Part shown: piece after piece, positions 44,825-54,149 of the stretch
Layout of the letters: every line of letters begins with the position of its first letter
How positions within the stretch are numbered: the first letter of the stretch is position 1
Assembly: GCF_000722635.1 (NCBI RefSeq)
Contig: NZ_JOKH01000003.1
Location: forward strand, 449,301 to 511,827
Length of the DNA: 62,527 nt
Source: Endozoicomonas numazuensis
Lineage (GTDB): Bacteria; Pseudomonadota; Gammaproteobacteria; Pseudomonadales; Endozoicomonadaceae
Direction: 5' to 3'
Notes under the pieces: generated by a model
Seen by the model: only the letters and a program-made list of their open reading frames with translations
Told to the model about the DNA's origin: nothing
The model's database searches: none
Position numbers and translations under genes: made by a program

Positions 44825-45958
44825 ATGACATCACTCCATATCTCCAGCCAGTTTGATGGTGGCAATATCAAAGTCATCAACAAGGACAACCCGGAGCATA
44901 TTCAGCTGGACATCAACAAAGACGTTGAGTCCGGCTTTTATCAGTGGTTTTACTATCGTGTCAGTGGCTCAGAGGGGCAGCCGCTGACCATGCACCTGAA
45001 TAATGCATCGGGCTCCTCCTATGCTGAAGGCTGGATCGACTACCGGGCCGTCGCCTCTTACGACAGAGAACACTGGTTCCGTGTTGACAGCGACTACGAC
45101 GGTGAAAAGCTGATTATCCAGCACACCCCCGAGTGCAACACAGTTTATTACGCCTATTTTGCGCCCTATTCTATGGAGCGTCACCACGACCTGGTGGCCT
45201 GGGCTCAACAATCAGCCATAGTTCAGACAGAAACGCTGGGTGACACTCTGGATGGGCAACCCATGGATCTGCTTAAGATTGGTGGTGGGGAAGGCAAACA
45301 CAAATGCTGGGTTATCGCCCGTCAGCACCCGGGTGAAACCATGGCAGAATGGTGGATGGAAGGTTTCCTCCAGCGCCTTCTGGACCCTGCCTGCCCGGTA
45401 GCTCGTGAACTGCTTAAAAAAGCTGTTTTCTACGTGGTACCCAACATGAATCCAGACGGCAGTCGTCGTGGTCATCTGCGCAGCAATGCCTGTGGTGCCA
45501 ACCTGAACCGTGAATGGGCTGAGCCTTCTTCTGAAAGAAGCCCGGAAGTCCTTCTGGTCAGAAATAAAATGGATGAAACCGGCGTCGATTTCGCGCTGGA
45601 TGTCCATGGTGATGAAGCACTGCCTTATAACTTTATTGCAGCAGCTGAAGGTATCCCATCCTGGACCGACAGACTGAATACTCTGACCGAAAACTATCTA
45701 CAAGCTCTGGTACAGGCCAGCCCTGATTTCCAGACAGAGTTTGGCTATCCAAAAGACGAGCCCGGTAAAGCCAACATGACGGTTTGCACCGCCGCACTGG
45801 CAGAACGCTTTGACTGTCTGTCCATGACCCTGGAAATGCCTTTCAAGGACACGGTGGATTCACCGGATGAGTATCAGGGCTGGAGCCCGGAAAGAAGTCA
45901 GGCTTTGGGCGCTGCAAACCTGAATGCCATTTACTCAGTCATTGATCAGCTTCGCTGA
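44825..45958 (+). CDS. M14-family zinc carboxypeptidase (cytosolic carboxypeptidase-like)
   Basis: 377 residues with no signal peptide. An N-terminal beta domain (1-125) precedes the M14 catalytic domain, the layout of cytosolic carboxypeptidases. The zinc ligands are His168 and Glu171 in RQHPGETMAEW, and His261 in LDVHGDEALP. Substrate binding is through NPDGSRRGHLRSN and NLNREW. The catalytic Glu is probably Glu337 in TLEMPFKD. Family members remove C-terminal residues, including side-chain glutamates in eukaryotes; the bacterial substrate is unknown. Monocistronic. Confidence 0.88.
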   Translation: MTSLHISSQFDGGNIKVINKDNPEHIQLDINKDVESGFYQWFYYRVSGSEGQPLTMHLNNASGSSYAEGWIDYRAVASYDREHWFRVDSDYDGEKLIIQHTPECNTVYYAYFAPYSMERHHDLVAWAQQSAIVQTETLGDTLDGQPMDLLKIGGGEGKHKCWVIARQHPGETMAEWWMEGFLQRLLDPACPVARELLKKAVFYVVPNMNPDGSRRGHLRSNACGANLNREWAEPSSERSPEVLLVRNKMDETGVDFALDVHGDEALPYNFIAAAEGIPSWTDRLNTLTENYLQALVQASPDFQTEFGYPKDEPGKANMTVCTAALAERFDCLSMTLEMPFKDTVDSPDEYQGWSPERSQALGAANLNAIYSVIDQLR

Positions 45959-45997
45959 TTATTAAACACTACACAGGAAGACAGGGGCATAAGTACC

Positions 45998-46213
45998 CAT
46001 TGGATTTCAAGATGCTACTAGGAGGCTGACCGAGAATAGACAGCCCGGCCTAAAATCCAGAAAGAACGGCCATCTTTTCCACTGAATTTTATGCTCGGAC
46101 GCTATTCTCGGTCAGCCTCCTAGGCGACAAGTGAGCGAAGCCCTGTGCGCCTACAAGTAGTAGGTGATCAGGGTGAGCGAACGCTGGCAACAACGTAGCA
46201 TCTTGAAAGGCTA
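45998..46213. repeat. second dispersed palindromic repeat, copy interrupted by a 168-bp-family element
   Basis: The left arm CCATTGGATTTCAAGATGC (45998-46016) and right arm GTAGCATCTTGAAAGG (46190-46206 area) pair. Between them, 46018-46123 is an inserted element. Compare the uninterrupted copy at 23633-23760. Confidence 0.7.
46018..46123 (-). mobile_element. 106-bp deletion derivative of the 168-bp element
   Basis: CTAG ends and perfect 22-nt terminal repeats are kept. 62 bp are missing between two ACTGAATTT direct repeats, which removes the inner stem-loop. It is inserted inside the second palindromic repeat. Confidence 0.9.
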
Positions 46214-46388
46214 ATATCTGACCCTTCAGAAGTTTTGACCCTTTCAAATCAATCTTCCCCTGTAGGCTATTTCTGTCGCAACCCCTCACTTTTCATCAGC
46301 GAACCTGCGAAAGCCCCGAATCTTGTTGAGAAAAAAAAGTTTCAATCTACCTTTAATGAAGTCAGTTATAGAAAGAACAGGTTGAACA

Positions 46389-47738
46389 ATGAAATCCTTA
46401 CGCTATTATCCGCTCGTACCATTTATGCTCGTACCATTTATGCTTGTAGCACCTATTCCTGAAAGTGCTTTGGCTATGGAGGTATCCTCTGTGGAGTATC
46501 AGGCTCCCAATGGTACCTATTTTGCTCCAGTGGAAGTTCTCCCGAAACAAAGATATAAGGCTCATATTGGCGCCTATAATGCCAATGGAACCGATTATTA
46601 TGTTTCGCATGTGTCTTTTGAGGCGGGTAATCCAATGAATGTATTTCCCATTCTTTATGATGTGAAAAATAAAAAATATCAATTTCTAATGGATGAGCCA
46701 GATGTTAATGGTAAGTGGTTTGATGCGAAAGAAGATATCATCAATCAAATATCAAAAACGCATCAGATTCATCTGAATTTCCAGAACTACAGAGTAACTA
46801 ACGTAGGGAAAAAAGGTGTTATAGTTGGGTATGGAGGCGGATCTGAAGATAAAGATCCTCAGGCTGATGCAATCAACCCGCTGTTTAGGAATGCAAGCTC
46901 AACTCAATGGGAAAGGTTAACAGATCAATATGCTAATCACACTGAAGGATGGCATTCGACCCCTATTGTAGCGACTGATGATGGCAGTCGAATTGTTGGT
47001 TTCTACGCTAATAAACTGGTCAACTGGAGTGCCGATTCGAAAGGGGATTATGTTCAGAAGAATATAGATCAGTTCTCCCAAATTGAAGAACAAATAGAGA
47101 CTCAGGATTTAGGCTATCAGCCTGTTTACTCGAATGATGATTTAAGTCAGGTGGTCTTCAATCTAGTACCAAAGCGTTCCGCTTTTGATGCAGATTCTCC
47201 TGACCAAGGGACTCGGGAATTTGATTATCGGGTTATCATTCTCTCTCGAAAAGAAAATAATTCGACGTTTCTGGAAAGCTATTATCCTTATACCGGTCTT
47301 GCTTTAGGGGTCGATGGTAATAAAATTTATTTGGCGAATGAAGATACGCAAGAGATTCTGGCAGTGAGTATTGATCAGGATTATCCGATTGATAATAGAG
47401 ATCTGCAGGCGAGTAATAATGAACTTCACTTAAGCATTTTTAACAGAGCATCGCATGTAGGATTAGAATATTTCCAGCTGGGCGAAACCTTTTATAATAG
47501 TGTAATTGCCGTATATAATGAACCTGCTTATAGCAGCATTAGCAACCCGGTAGCGATTATGTTTGGCGACGGTAAAGGGTTTATCAATCAGTTCGATTTT
47601 GCTCTGGCGAACAATATTCCGTCAGCGATATTTAAGGCGGAAATTATTGATATAACGGATGAAAATGGTGACTTGACAATCAGGTTAGGAGATCGCGGAA
47701 AAATAATGGTTGTGACCATTAAAGACCCGAAGTTTTAG
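46389..47738 (+). CDS. exported protein of unknown function, beta-rich
   Basis: 449 residues. The signal peptide (about 1-29, ESALA-M) contains a tandem LVPFM repeat caused by a 15-nt DNA repeat. The mature part is rich in Asn, Asp, Tyr and short beta segments with WxSTPIVATDDGSRIVGFYA and LGVDGNKIYLAN, suggestive of a beta-propeller. No catalytic motif recognised. It is AT-richer than its neighbours, with frequent AAT/TAT codons, and lies between repeats: possible horizontal gain. Confidence 0.6.
   Translation: MKSLRYYPLVPFMLVPFMLVAPIPESALAMEVSSVEYQAPNGTYFAPVEVLPKQRYKAHIGAYNANGTDYYVSHVSFEAGNPMNVFPILYDVKNKKYQFLMDEPDVNGKWFDAKEDIINQISKTHQIHLNFQNYRVTNVGKKGVIVGYGGGSEDKDPQADAINPLFRNASSTQWERLTDQYANHTEGWHSTPIVATDDGSRIVGFYANKLVNWSADSKGDYVQKNIDQFSQIEEQIETQDLGYQPVYSNDDLSQVVFNLVPKRSAFDADSPDQGTREFDYRVIILSRKENNSTFLESYYPYTGLALGVDGNKIYLANEDTQEILAVSIDQDYPIDNRDLQASNNELHLSIFNRASHVGLEYFQLGETFYNSVIAVYNEPAYSSISNPVAIMFGDGKGFINQFDFALANNIPSAIFKAEIIDITDENGDLTIRLGDRGKIMVVTIKDPKF
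46412..46456 (+). repeat. 15-nt tandem repeat in a signal peptide
   Basis: GCTCGTACCATTTAT twice (46412-46426, 46427-46441) and a diverged third unit (46442-46456). It encodes LVPFM-LVPFM-LVAPI. Confidence 0.9.
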
Positions 47739-48068
47739 ACGTTCGGAAAGAAGCTAATCATAGAATATAAAAAGCCATAAGGAACTCAGGTTTAGAGCTC
47801 TAAAGACACGAACGCTCGAGAAGGTTTCAGGGTCATATCTTAAACATTTCGGGGTCACATCTTAAATTTCAATTGGCTTAATCATAATAAATTCACGATT
47901 CAAGATGCGACCCCGGAGTTTAAGCAGAAATCATCGACTTCACAGAATAAACTCCCCAAGGACATGAGAGACTCGACGGGTACTGGACGTTGTCTTGGCA
48001 AACACAATACAGCTACCAGTTGGTTCTCATGTCATTTTTTCGATCGAGCTGACGTTAAATTAAATGCA
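47739..48068. other. spacer with an imperfect palindrome
   Basis: 330 bp, no gene. GGGGTCACATCTTAAAT (47851-47867) pairs imperfectly with ATTCAAGATGCGACCCC (47898-47914). A weaker version of the motif, GGGTCATATCTTAAAC, precedes it. Such motifs often accompany REP-type elements. Confidence 0.5.
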
Positions 48069-51000
48069 TCAGTTTTTCCCTGAGACCATAAAAGGAGCAT
48101 AGGTGTCCGTCAAATAGTTACACCACTCTTTATTGCCCTTGTTGAGATTACTGGAAGACTTATTTTGTTCCACCAAGAAAGATTTTAACATGGCGTCATT
48201 TTCAGGTTGCTTGAGGCCTTCCGCGATTCTATCAGACAGAACTTGCAGTTCTAATTTCGATTGAGATGATTTTTTCCTACAGTAATCTAAATCGATATCT
48301 GACAATGAGAATAAAATAGAAATGGCCTTTAACAGGCTCTCTTCTTGTTCTCTGGGTTTTTGCAAGTGTGTCTGCTCAATAATTAACTCACTATTATCCG
48401 GGTCAAAATGTTTAACGATAGTTTTTTGATTCATAGCCTCAAAGAGAAGGGCAACCAACAGCATTCTCGGACGCTTTCCGTAAACGCTAACTTGCCCATC
48501 ACCGGATATGGATATATCGTCAGAAAATCTGACTCTTAACATCCGCCCTTTCCCTCCATCTCCCTGAGCCAGGCTTTCAATGACGCATTTATGGAGGCCG
48601 AGATCCGCGGTGATCACCAATGCATCATCAGTGTTTACAACCCGTGTGTCATTGCAAATGGCGTCCCCGAGCGCCATAAGTACTAATCCACTGAGGCCAA
48701 CCTGGCACTGCGGTGTTGTAAAATCGATCACGGATTTTTCCCGCTGCCCGAAAAGGTTTGTTACTTCGCCTTTGCCGGAAGACTGGCAGACATGAGGTAA
48801 TGCATCTATAAACTCCTTGTGCAGCATAAAAATAATATCATGACAGCTTTGAACCGCTTTCGGCTCTTTTGGTGGCGTGAGCTGCTGCAAGGCTTTCTGG
48901 AGTTCAGTAAAGTGCTGCTGCCAGGTCGAAAATTCTTCTGAGGCCTCAGGCAGTTCACCATTATCCTTAAAGGGTTGTTTAATGGCCTGAAGGTGTGCCT
49001 GTATATTTTTGTTTAAATTGGCATACCGATATTTAAGGGTTGCAATTGCATCTTTTCTTTTGGTCAGTTCAGCGCTGTTTTCTTCTGTACTTAATGCAAG
49101 CAGTTTGTCATAGCCATCAATAAAAGCCTGTGTATCCTTTAAGAAGTTATTTGTTTCCTGTTCCAGTGCAGTAATAAACTGTTGCCTATCGGTAGACATA
49201 GCCAAGGAGACCACCGCCTTGGGTTCCAGACACTGGGGAAATACGCCATTAGGGGAGAAATATTGTAACAGGTGAGTATTTTGCTTGTTGAGCCAGGTGA
49301 AGGCTTTACCGGGGTCATCAAAATGAGAAGGTGGCTCTCGTCGCTTACCCGAAGCTCTGGGGGGGATGCTATTTACGACAGAGGTCATTTTCTTCTGCAA
49401 GAAATCAACATGGTCTCCCTGCCATAACACTCCTTCCTGATGTTCGCCAAAGTGCCCGCAGGCCATGGTATACGTTTTTTGAGGGCTGTCATGCTCCCTT
49501 TCCGGAAAGGTCGCAGACTCACCGGCAATAAAGTAGGGTTTTCCTGCCTGCCTTAAGGTAATCGCCACATGATCATTCAGTCCGCCATGTCTGAAAATAA
49601 AGCCACTGGCCTTAGCGAGAAATTCAGGCTCCAGCATGCCCGGATGAAAATGTTCTGCCACTACAATATTTCCTTCCTCCAGCGCACTGCTTGGCCCATC
49701 GGCATGATACAGTACCCCACGACAAAATCCTTCGCTGACCACTGTTCCTGTCAGGGCTTCAGGTGCCTCAGGCCGGGCATTGAAGCGCATGGCGCCGGGC
49801 AGGCGAGTGATTGGCCTGACCTGGAGAATAAAAAACTGACCTGCTTTATCAATGCCAAACTCCACATCTACCGGGCATAACAAGCGTTTTTCAAGAGTTT
49901 TTATATGTGATGTCAGTTCATTAATCTGTTGTGTTGTTAACTTTTTGGCACCCATGGATTCAGTGCTGACCTTTTGCTCTTCATAACCACCTTCTTTTGT
50001 TTTAACCAGAGCGTAGGTTGAGTCAATGCTGCCGGGCGTAGCGGTGATAACAGGTTCAGGTGCGCTCCGGTTCACCGAATGCAGGTCAGGCGTAATACCA
50101 TTGTCGCCACCCACGGCGGTGCGAGGCTGGCCGGGGGCAGAATTAATTTGGATGGTATTATCGCCCAGAGTCGAGTAGCTCATGGCAACACCACCCGTTT
50201 GACACGCAATACACTGCTGCAATATGACCGGCATGATGGGCGGAACGGGCTCGTTAACCGAGGCATTACGATAGCCCGATGCAATAACCTGAAGATAGGT
50301 TTGTACTATATCTTCCTGCCCTTTGACTTTTGAATCATATTTTCCCGCCTGTGCATCGCCGTAACTGTCTTCGGCCACGCCTGAGCTGCGGGCAATCACA
50401 GGTGTGTCGATGCCTTTGTTTTCTTTTTGCAGTTGTTGGTAAAACGACCGGATGGCACTGGCTTCTCCTGTTGCAGCAATGGTTTGATAAAATCCGTCGC
50501 TGGTCAGCAAGCGGGCTAATTGCTCAAACCCTTTCTGCCGGGTTTCAGGTTCCTGTTCAGAAAGCGCCTGCTTAATGTCTTCAATACAGGTCGCCTGTGA
50601 TTCAGGGAAGTATGCTCGAACCAGCTCCGGCGCAATTACCTGTTTTTCAATATTCCTGCCAATATCAGTATCCACGCATTGAAAGGCTGGTACGGGAATG
50701 CCTGCCTGTTGCATGGTTGTGAGAAAAAAACCTTTGCCTCCGATGCGATGTCGAATTTTGTTATTTGTCGTACGCTTTCTGCTTTGAACATCAGGGTTAT
50801 CAGTATTTATTACTGATGTTGCGTCTGGTAAATCTGGCCTGACAGTATCCGGGTGAGCTTCCACAGGGTTTGGAGAGGCTTTCAAATTCAGCCTCTGACG
50901 CGCCAGAACCTTTCTGAGTAAAACATCGTTTAGCCCAATGGCGCCCGGTAACTGTTGACCTACAGGAATGCCAAGGCGTTCCTGATAATGTGTTAGCAAC

Positions 51001-52622
51001 CTGAACTTGTCTTCTTCATTAAAAAACTGGAATTCTCTCAGGTAGTCATGGAAAAACCTACCTTCTTCTAAATCCTGCTTATTAGGAGACAGGGTAACCA
51101 GTCTGTCACACGCCTGCACGGCTGCCTCTCCATTTAACCGGTGACACTGGAGCACTCTTGGAATAGCCAGTGCTGTCCGGTATACCTGTTCACTGCTGTT
51201 TATCAAGTGGCACACTTTTGACTGAACGTCTGCCGGGCTTTTAACCAGGCAGGCCAGGTCACTGATAGAGCGCATCACATCTTTCTTACTGCTGCTATCA
51301 GAGAGTGCGCCTTTGATTGCAGGTGCCAAGGTGGCATCATCCACTGTCATTTTGCCCAGCATCAGGGCTGTGGTCACCAGCATAAGACGATGAACCGCCC
51401 ATTCAAAACTCTCTTTCTCTTCCTCTGGTAATTGGCTGTCTTCAAGAATGTGGCTGTATTTGAGCTCAAGTTTATCGATTTCCTCTATTAATGGGCTGGA
51501 ATGGGCAGGCACCTGAGCTAAAATTATTTTCCGGGCAGCCTGAAGGCAACCTTTTATAGAACCATGATCCTCTATTCGGGAACCCTCTTTCGGAATGGCT
51601 AGAGACTGCAATTCTTTTGCTAATGGCAAAAATGGCGATAATGAGTAGATTGCGCTTGGGTAGCTGGGAGCAGGCAGTTCACTTTCGTCGATTGAGTGCT
51701 TGTCAGTGAGAATCTCGTCTATTTCTTCCTGGTAGTCATCTTCAGGGTAATACGCTATTCGTTGGGCGGCATTCACTAGTCTTGCAGTCTTTGCTCCGGA
51801 GCCAGAGTTGGAGGTATGTATAGCGGCAGCAGCAAAGCGTAAAAGCGTTGCACCAGCTGCATCCGCTTTTTGTTTGCACTCTTTTGAAAATGTTTCTTCC
51901 CCTCTGGCTATCAAGTCTGTTTGGATTTTATAAGCAATGTTATAGAGTTCATCAAAAAAATTGTTACTGATCTCTCCCCCTGGATCAACGATCGTGCAGA
52001 ATTTATTCGAATACCTGCGCACACGGTTTTTACAAAGCTCTGTCATCGAATCAAAGGTTACAGGAACAGAGCTTTTCTCAAGTAACATGCCTTCAGAGAC
52101 CAGACGAAACTTAAGGTTGAGGTCCCGGAGGTCGATCTGATCTACCGATATCTGGTTTATGTTACGCCCCGTGTTTTTTTGCAGGGCGCTTAATATTTCG
52201 TACTTATCTTCGGCGTCTAAAAAATCGAGCTGCCCTATGCAGGCCAGCAGGGCGGGAGGGTTGCTGCCTGCCAGAGATAAAGCGACCTGTTTCACCTCGC
52301 TTGAGTGTTTCTTTGACAATGTAATGTCAACGCCTTTTTTCTGACTAAAGCGTTCAATCTCTTTTTCCAGTGCCTGATGCTGCTCCGAAGGTAAGCTGCT
52401 TTCAATATTTGGGCTTGCATCAACCACTCGGTTTCGAAGGGTTTTACCTGAACGGCCCTCAAGCTTGCCTTCGCCCGGAATCAATATTTTACCCTCAGCC
52501 AGAGCCACCTCTCGCCCCATAAATTTCACGGATTGTTCATTTATAGAGAAGCAGGAGGGAAGCTCTCTGATGGTTTGCGCCAGGGTTTCTACTGACATTC
52601 CATTAAGGCGGTCATTCAACAT
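48069..52622 (-). CDS. very large PEP-synthase/PPDK-like phosphotransferase with unassigned flanks
   Basis: 1517 residues. About 620-935 is a PPDK_N-type ATP-grasp domain: IGGKGFFLTTMQQAGIPVPAF, then ARSSGVAEDSYGDAQAGKYDS near 754, and VDVEFGIDKAGQFFILQVRPITR near 920-935. A swivelling PEP-utiliser domain follows, with the phospho-His in GGLNDHVAITLRQAGKPYFIAG (His about 1016). No PEP/pyruvate barrel is seen after it; the last ~440 residues are helical and new to me, as are the first ~600. ATP-grasp plus His domain with a different acceptor domain is the logic of rifampin phosphotransferase. What it phosphorylates is unknown. The start is uncertain (ATG 52622 or 52598). Confidence 0.75.
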   Translation of the reverse strand: MLNDRLNGMSVETLAQTIRELPSCFSINEQSVKFMGREVALAEGKILIPGEGKLEGRSGKTLRNRVVDASPNIESSLPSEQHQALEKEIERFSQKKGVDITLSKKHSSEVKQVALSLAGSNPPALLACIGQLDFLDAEDKYEILSALQKNTGRNINQISVDQIDLRDLNLKFRLVSEGMLLEKSSVPVTFDSMTELCKNRVRRYSNKFCTIVDPGGEISNNFFDELYNIAYKIQTDLIARGEETFSKECKQKADAAGATLLRFAAAAIHTSNSGSGAKTARLVNAAQRIAYYPEDDYQEEIDEILTDKHSIDESELPAPSYPSAIYSLSPFLPLAKELQSLAIPKEGSRIEDHGSIKGCLQAARKIILAQVPAHSSPLIEEIDKLELKYSHILEDSQLPEEEKESFEWAVHRLMLVTTALMLGKMTVDDATLAPAIKGALSDSSSKKDVMRSISDLACLVKSPADVQSKVCHLINSSEQVYRTALAIPRVLQCHRLNGEAAVQACDRLVTLSPNKQDLEEGRFFHDYLREFQFFNEEDKFRLLTHYQERLGIPVGQQLPGAIGLNDVLLRKVLARQRLNLKASPNPVEAHPDTVRPDLPDATSVINTDNPDVQSRKRTTNNKIRHRIGGKGFFLTTMQQAGIPVPAFQCVDTDIGRNIEKQVIAPELVRAYFPESQATCIEDIKQALSEQEPETRQKGFEQLARLLTSDGFYQTIAATGEASAIRSFYQQLQKENKGIDTPVIARSSGVAEDSYGDAQAGKYDSKVKGQEDIVQTYLQVIASGYRNASVNEPVPPIMPVILQQCIACQTGGVAMSYSTLGDNTIQINSAPGQPRTAVGGDNGITPDLHSVNRSAPEPVITATPGSIDSTYALVKTKEGGYEEQKVSTESMGAKKLTTQQINELTSHIKTLEKRLLCPVDVEFGIDKAGQFFILQVRPITRLPGAMRFNARPEAPEALTGTVVSEGFCRGVLYHADGPSSALEEGNIVVAEHFHPGMLEPEFLAKASGFIFRHGGLNDHVAITLRQAGKPYFIAGESATFPEREHDSPQKTYTMACGHFGEHQEGVLWQGDHVDFLQKKMTSVVNSIPPRASGKRREPPSHFDDPGKAFTWLNKQNTHLLQYFSPNGVFPQCLEPKAVVSLAMSTDRQQFITALEQETNNFLKDTQAFIDGYDKLLALSTEENSAELTKRKDAIATLKYRYANLNKNIQAHLQAIKQPFKDNGELPEASEEFSTWQQHFTELQKALQQLTPPKEPKAVQSCHDIIFMLHKEFIDALPHVCQSSGKGEVTNLFGQREKSVIDFTTPQCQVGLSGLVLMALGDAICNDTRVVNTDDALVITADLGLHKCVIESLAQGDGGKGRMLRVRFSDDISISGDGQVSVYGKRPRMLLVALLFEAMNQKTIVKHFDPDNSELIIEQTHLQKPREQEESLLKAISILFSLSDIDLDYCRKKSSQSKLELQVLSDRIAEGLKQPENDAMLKSFLVEQNKSSSNLNKGNKEWCNYLTDTYAPFMVSGKN

Positions 52623-52793
52623 GATGGCTCACGGTTTGGATTTCAGGATTATCCCAAATACATTCGGCGGGTTTACCCCCAAGTTTATTTAAGGCCTATG
52701 CCAGTCATTCCCTTTCTTCATAAAACCCCTGTGATACCGGGCTATCCAGCCAGATAACAAAATCACTTTCGCGTGATTTAGGGGTTATTTATT

Positions 52794-53235
52794 ATGAGTG
52801 GCAGCAAGACCTGGGCATTTCAAGGTAACGGTAAACAAGCTTTAAGCTCTGAACAACAAGAGATTGAGGAGCTCAAGGCCCAGATAAAATGGCTAAAAAT
52901 GGATAAGAAAATATTAAAAAAAGCAGCGGCCTTCTTCGCAATAGAAACTCTGTAAGATACGAGTTTATCCGGCAAGAGAAGGAGGTCTACCCTGCGTCCA
53001 GACTGTGTTTGATCATGAAGGTCAGCCGCAATGGCTTATATGAGCAGTAAAAAACCTATGACAATCGATCTACCACCCAATGCACTGACAATAGCTCATT
53101 GGTGTCGTAAACCGGCCCCGGAATTGCCTCATCATTCAGATCAGGGAGCCAATATGCTTCCCATGATTTGCAGCATGAGCCAGACAGGGAATTGCTGGAA
53201 TTTTGAGTCTGCGAAATACCCGCTCGCAGACTCAA
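52794..53235 (+). mobile_element. IS3-family insertion sequence remnant
   Basis: OrfA tail: a 53-codon frame at 52794-52955 with EEIEELKAQIKWLKMDKKILKKAAAFFA, the leucine-zipper end of IS3 OrfA, lacking the helix-turn-helix. OrfB head follows in another frame (RYEFIRQEKEVYPASRLCLIMKVSRNGLYEQ, 52956-53050). Then, after internal deletions and frame changes, comes a catalytic-domain scrap (HHSDQG, YASHDLQ, SMSQTGNCW). It is inactive. It is flanked by the PEP-synthase-like gene and copy 4 of the 168-bp element. Confidence 0.8.
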
Positions 53236-53241
53236 AATAAT

Positions 53242-53409
53242 CTAGGTGGCTGACCGAGAATAGCGTCCGAGCATAAAATTCAGTAGAACGAGTCAGCTTT
53301 TTCACTGAATTTGTGCGAATAGTTGACCTATTTAAGCAAATTCAGTGAAAAAGATGGCCGTTCTTTCTGGATTTTAGGGCGGGCTGTCTATTCTCGGTCA
53401 GGCTCCTAG
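53242..53409 (+). mobile_element. 168-bp MITE-like element, copy 4, abutting the ABC ATPase gene
   Basis: CTAG at 53242-53245 and 53406-53409. The last three bases of the gene on the minus strand (stop TAG, 53406-53408) are part of this terminal CTAG. The terminal repeats carry one mismatch each (GGTGG on the left, GGCTCC on the right). Confidence 0.88.
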
Positions 53410-54149
53410 ATCACCTGACTGAGAAAAGTCTGTAAGCGTTCGCTTTCCGGCTCATCAAAGAAGTGCTCTGGATCACTGTCTTCCAGCAACTCACCAGACT
53501 CCATGAATATCACTCGGTCAGCCACCTCACGAGCAAAACCCATTTCATGAGTCACTACCACCATAGTCATACCTGAACGGGCCAGCTGTTTCATAACCTC
53601 CAGCACCTCACCGACCATTTCAGGATCCAGTGCCGAAGTTGGCTCGTCAAACAGCATAATTTTCGGTTGCATGGCCAGAGCCCTGGCAATAGCAACACGC
53701 TGTTGCTGACCACCCGACAACTGGGGAGGAAAACTCCCGGCTTTGTCTGAAAGGCCAACTTTCACGAGCAACTCAACACCTCTGTCTTCAGCGTCACTTC
53801 GGGAAATGCCTCGAACCTTCATCGGTGCCAGACAGATGTTGTCCAGAACACTCAGATGAGGAAACAGGTTGAAGGACTGAAAGACCATACCGACCTCTTC
53901 CCTCAGCTTATTGACATCACCCGGTGTAGTGAGAGAAATGCCATCAACAACAATTTCACCGGTGTTAATGGTCTCCAACTGATTCAGCGTTCGCAAAAAA
54001 GTGGACTTACCGGAACCACTGGGCCCGACAACCACCACCACTTCGCCTTCCTTGATGGTTTGACTGACATTCTTCAGGGCATGAACACCGTTAGGGTATA
54101 CCTTGTGAATGTCTGTCACGGTAATAATGGCATCAGCTTCTTGCGGCAT
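53406..54149 (-). CDS. polar amino-acid ABC transporter ATPase (GlnQ-type)
   Basis: 247 residues. Walker A is GPSGSGKST (about 42-50), the signature is [15 protein letters not shown], Walker B is [12 protein letters not shown] and the switch His is VVTHEMGF. Full length; the stop codon is provided within the terminal CTAG of copy 4 of the repeat. It is the last gene of a three-gene operon and overlaps the permease by 17 nt. Confidence 0.93.
   Translation of the reverse strand: MPQEADAIITVTDIHKVYPNGVHALKNVSQTIKEGEVVVVVGPSGSGKSTFLRTLNQLETINTGEIVVDGISLTTPGDVNKLREEVGMVFQSFNLFPHLSVLDNICLAPMKVRGISRSDAEDRGVELLVKVGLSDKAGSFPPQLSGGQQQRVAIARALAMQPKIMLFDEPTSALDPEMVGEVLEVMKQLARSGMTMVVVTHEMGFAREVADRVIFMESGELLEDSDPEHFFDEPESERLQTFLSQVI

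Noticed and set aside
46089-46289. Minus-strand frame sharing FQxATLLxAF and FAHL with the frame at 23521-23793
   Set aside because: The similarity comes from the second palindromic repeat at both sites; no start signals and no protein family.
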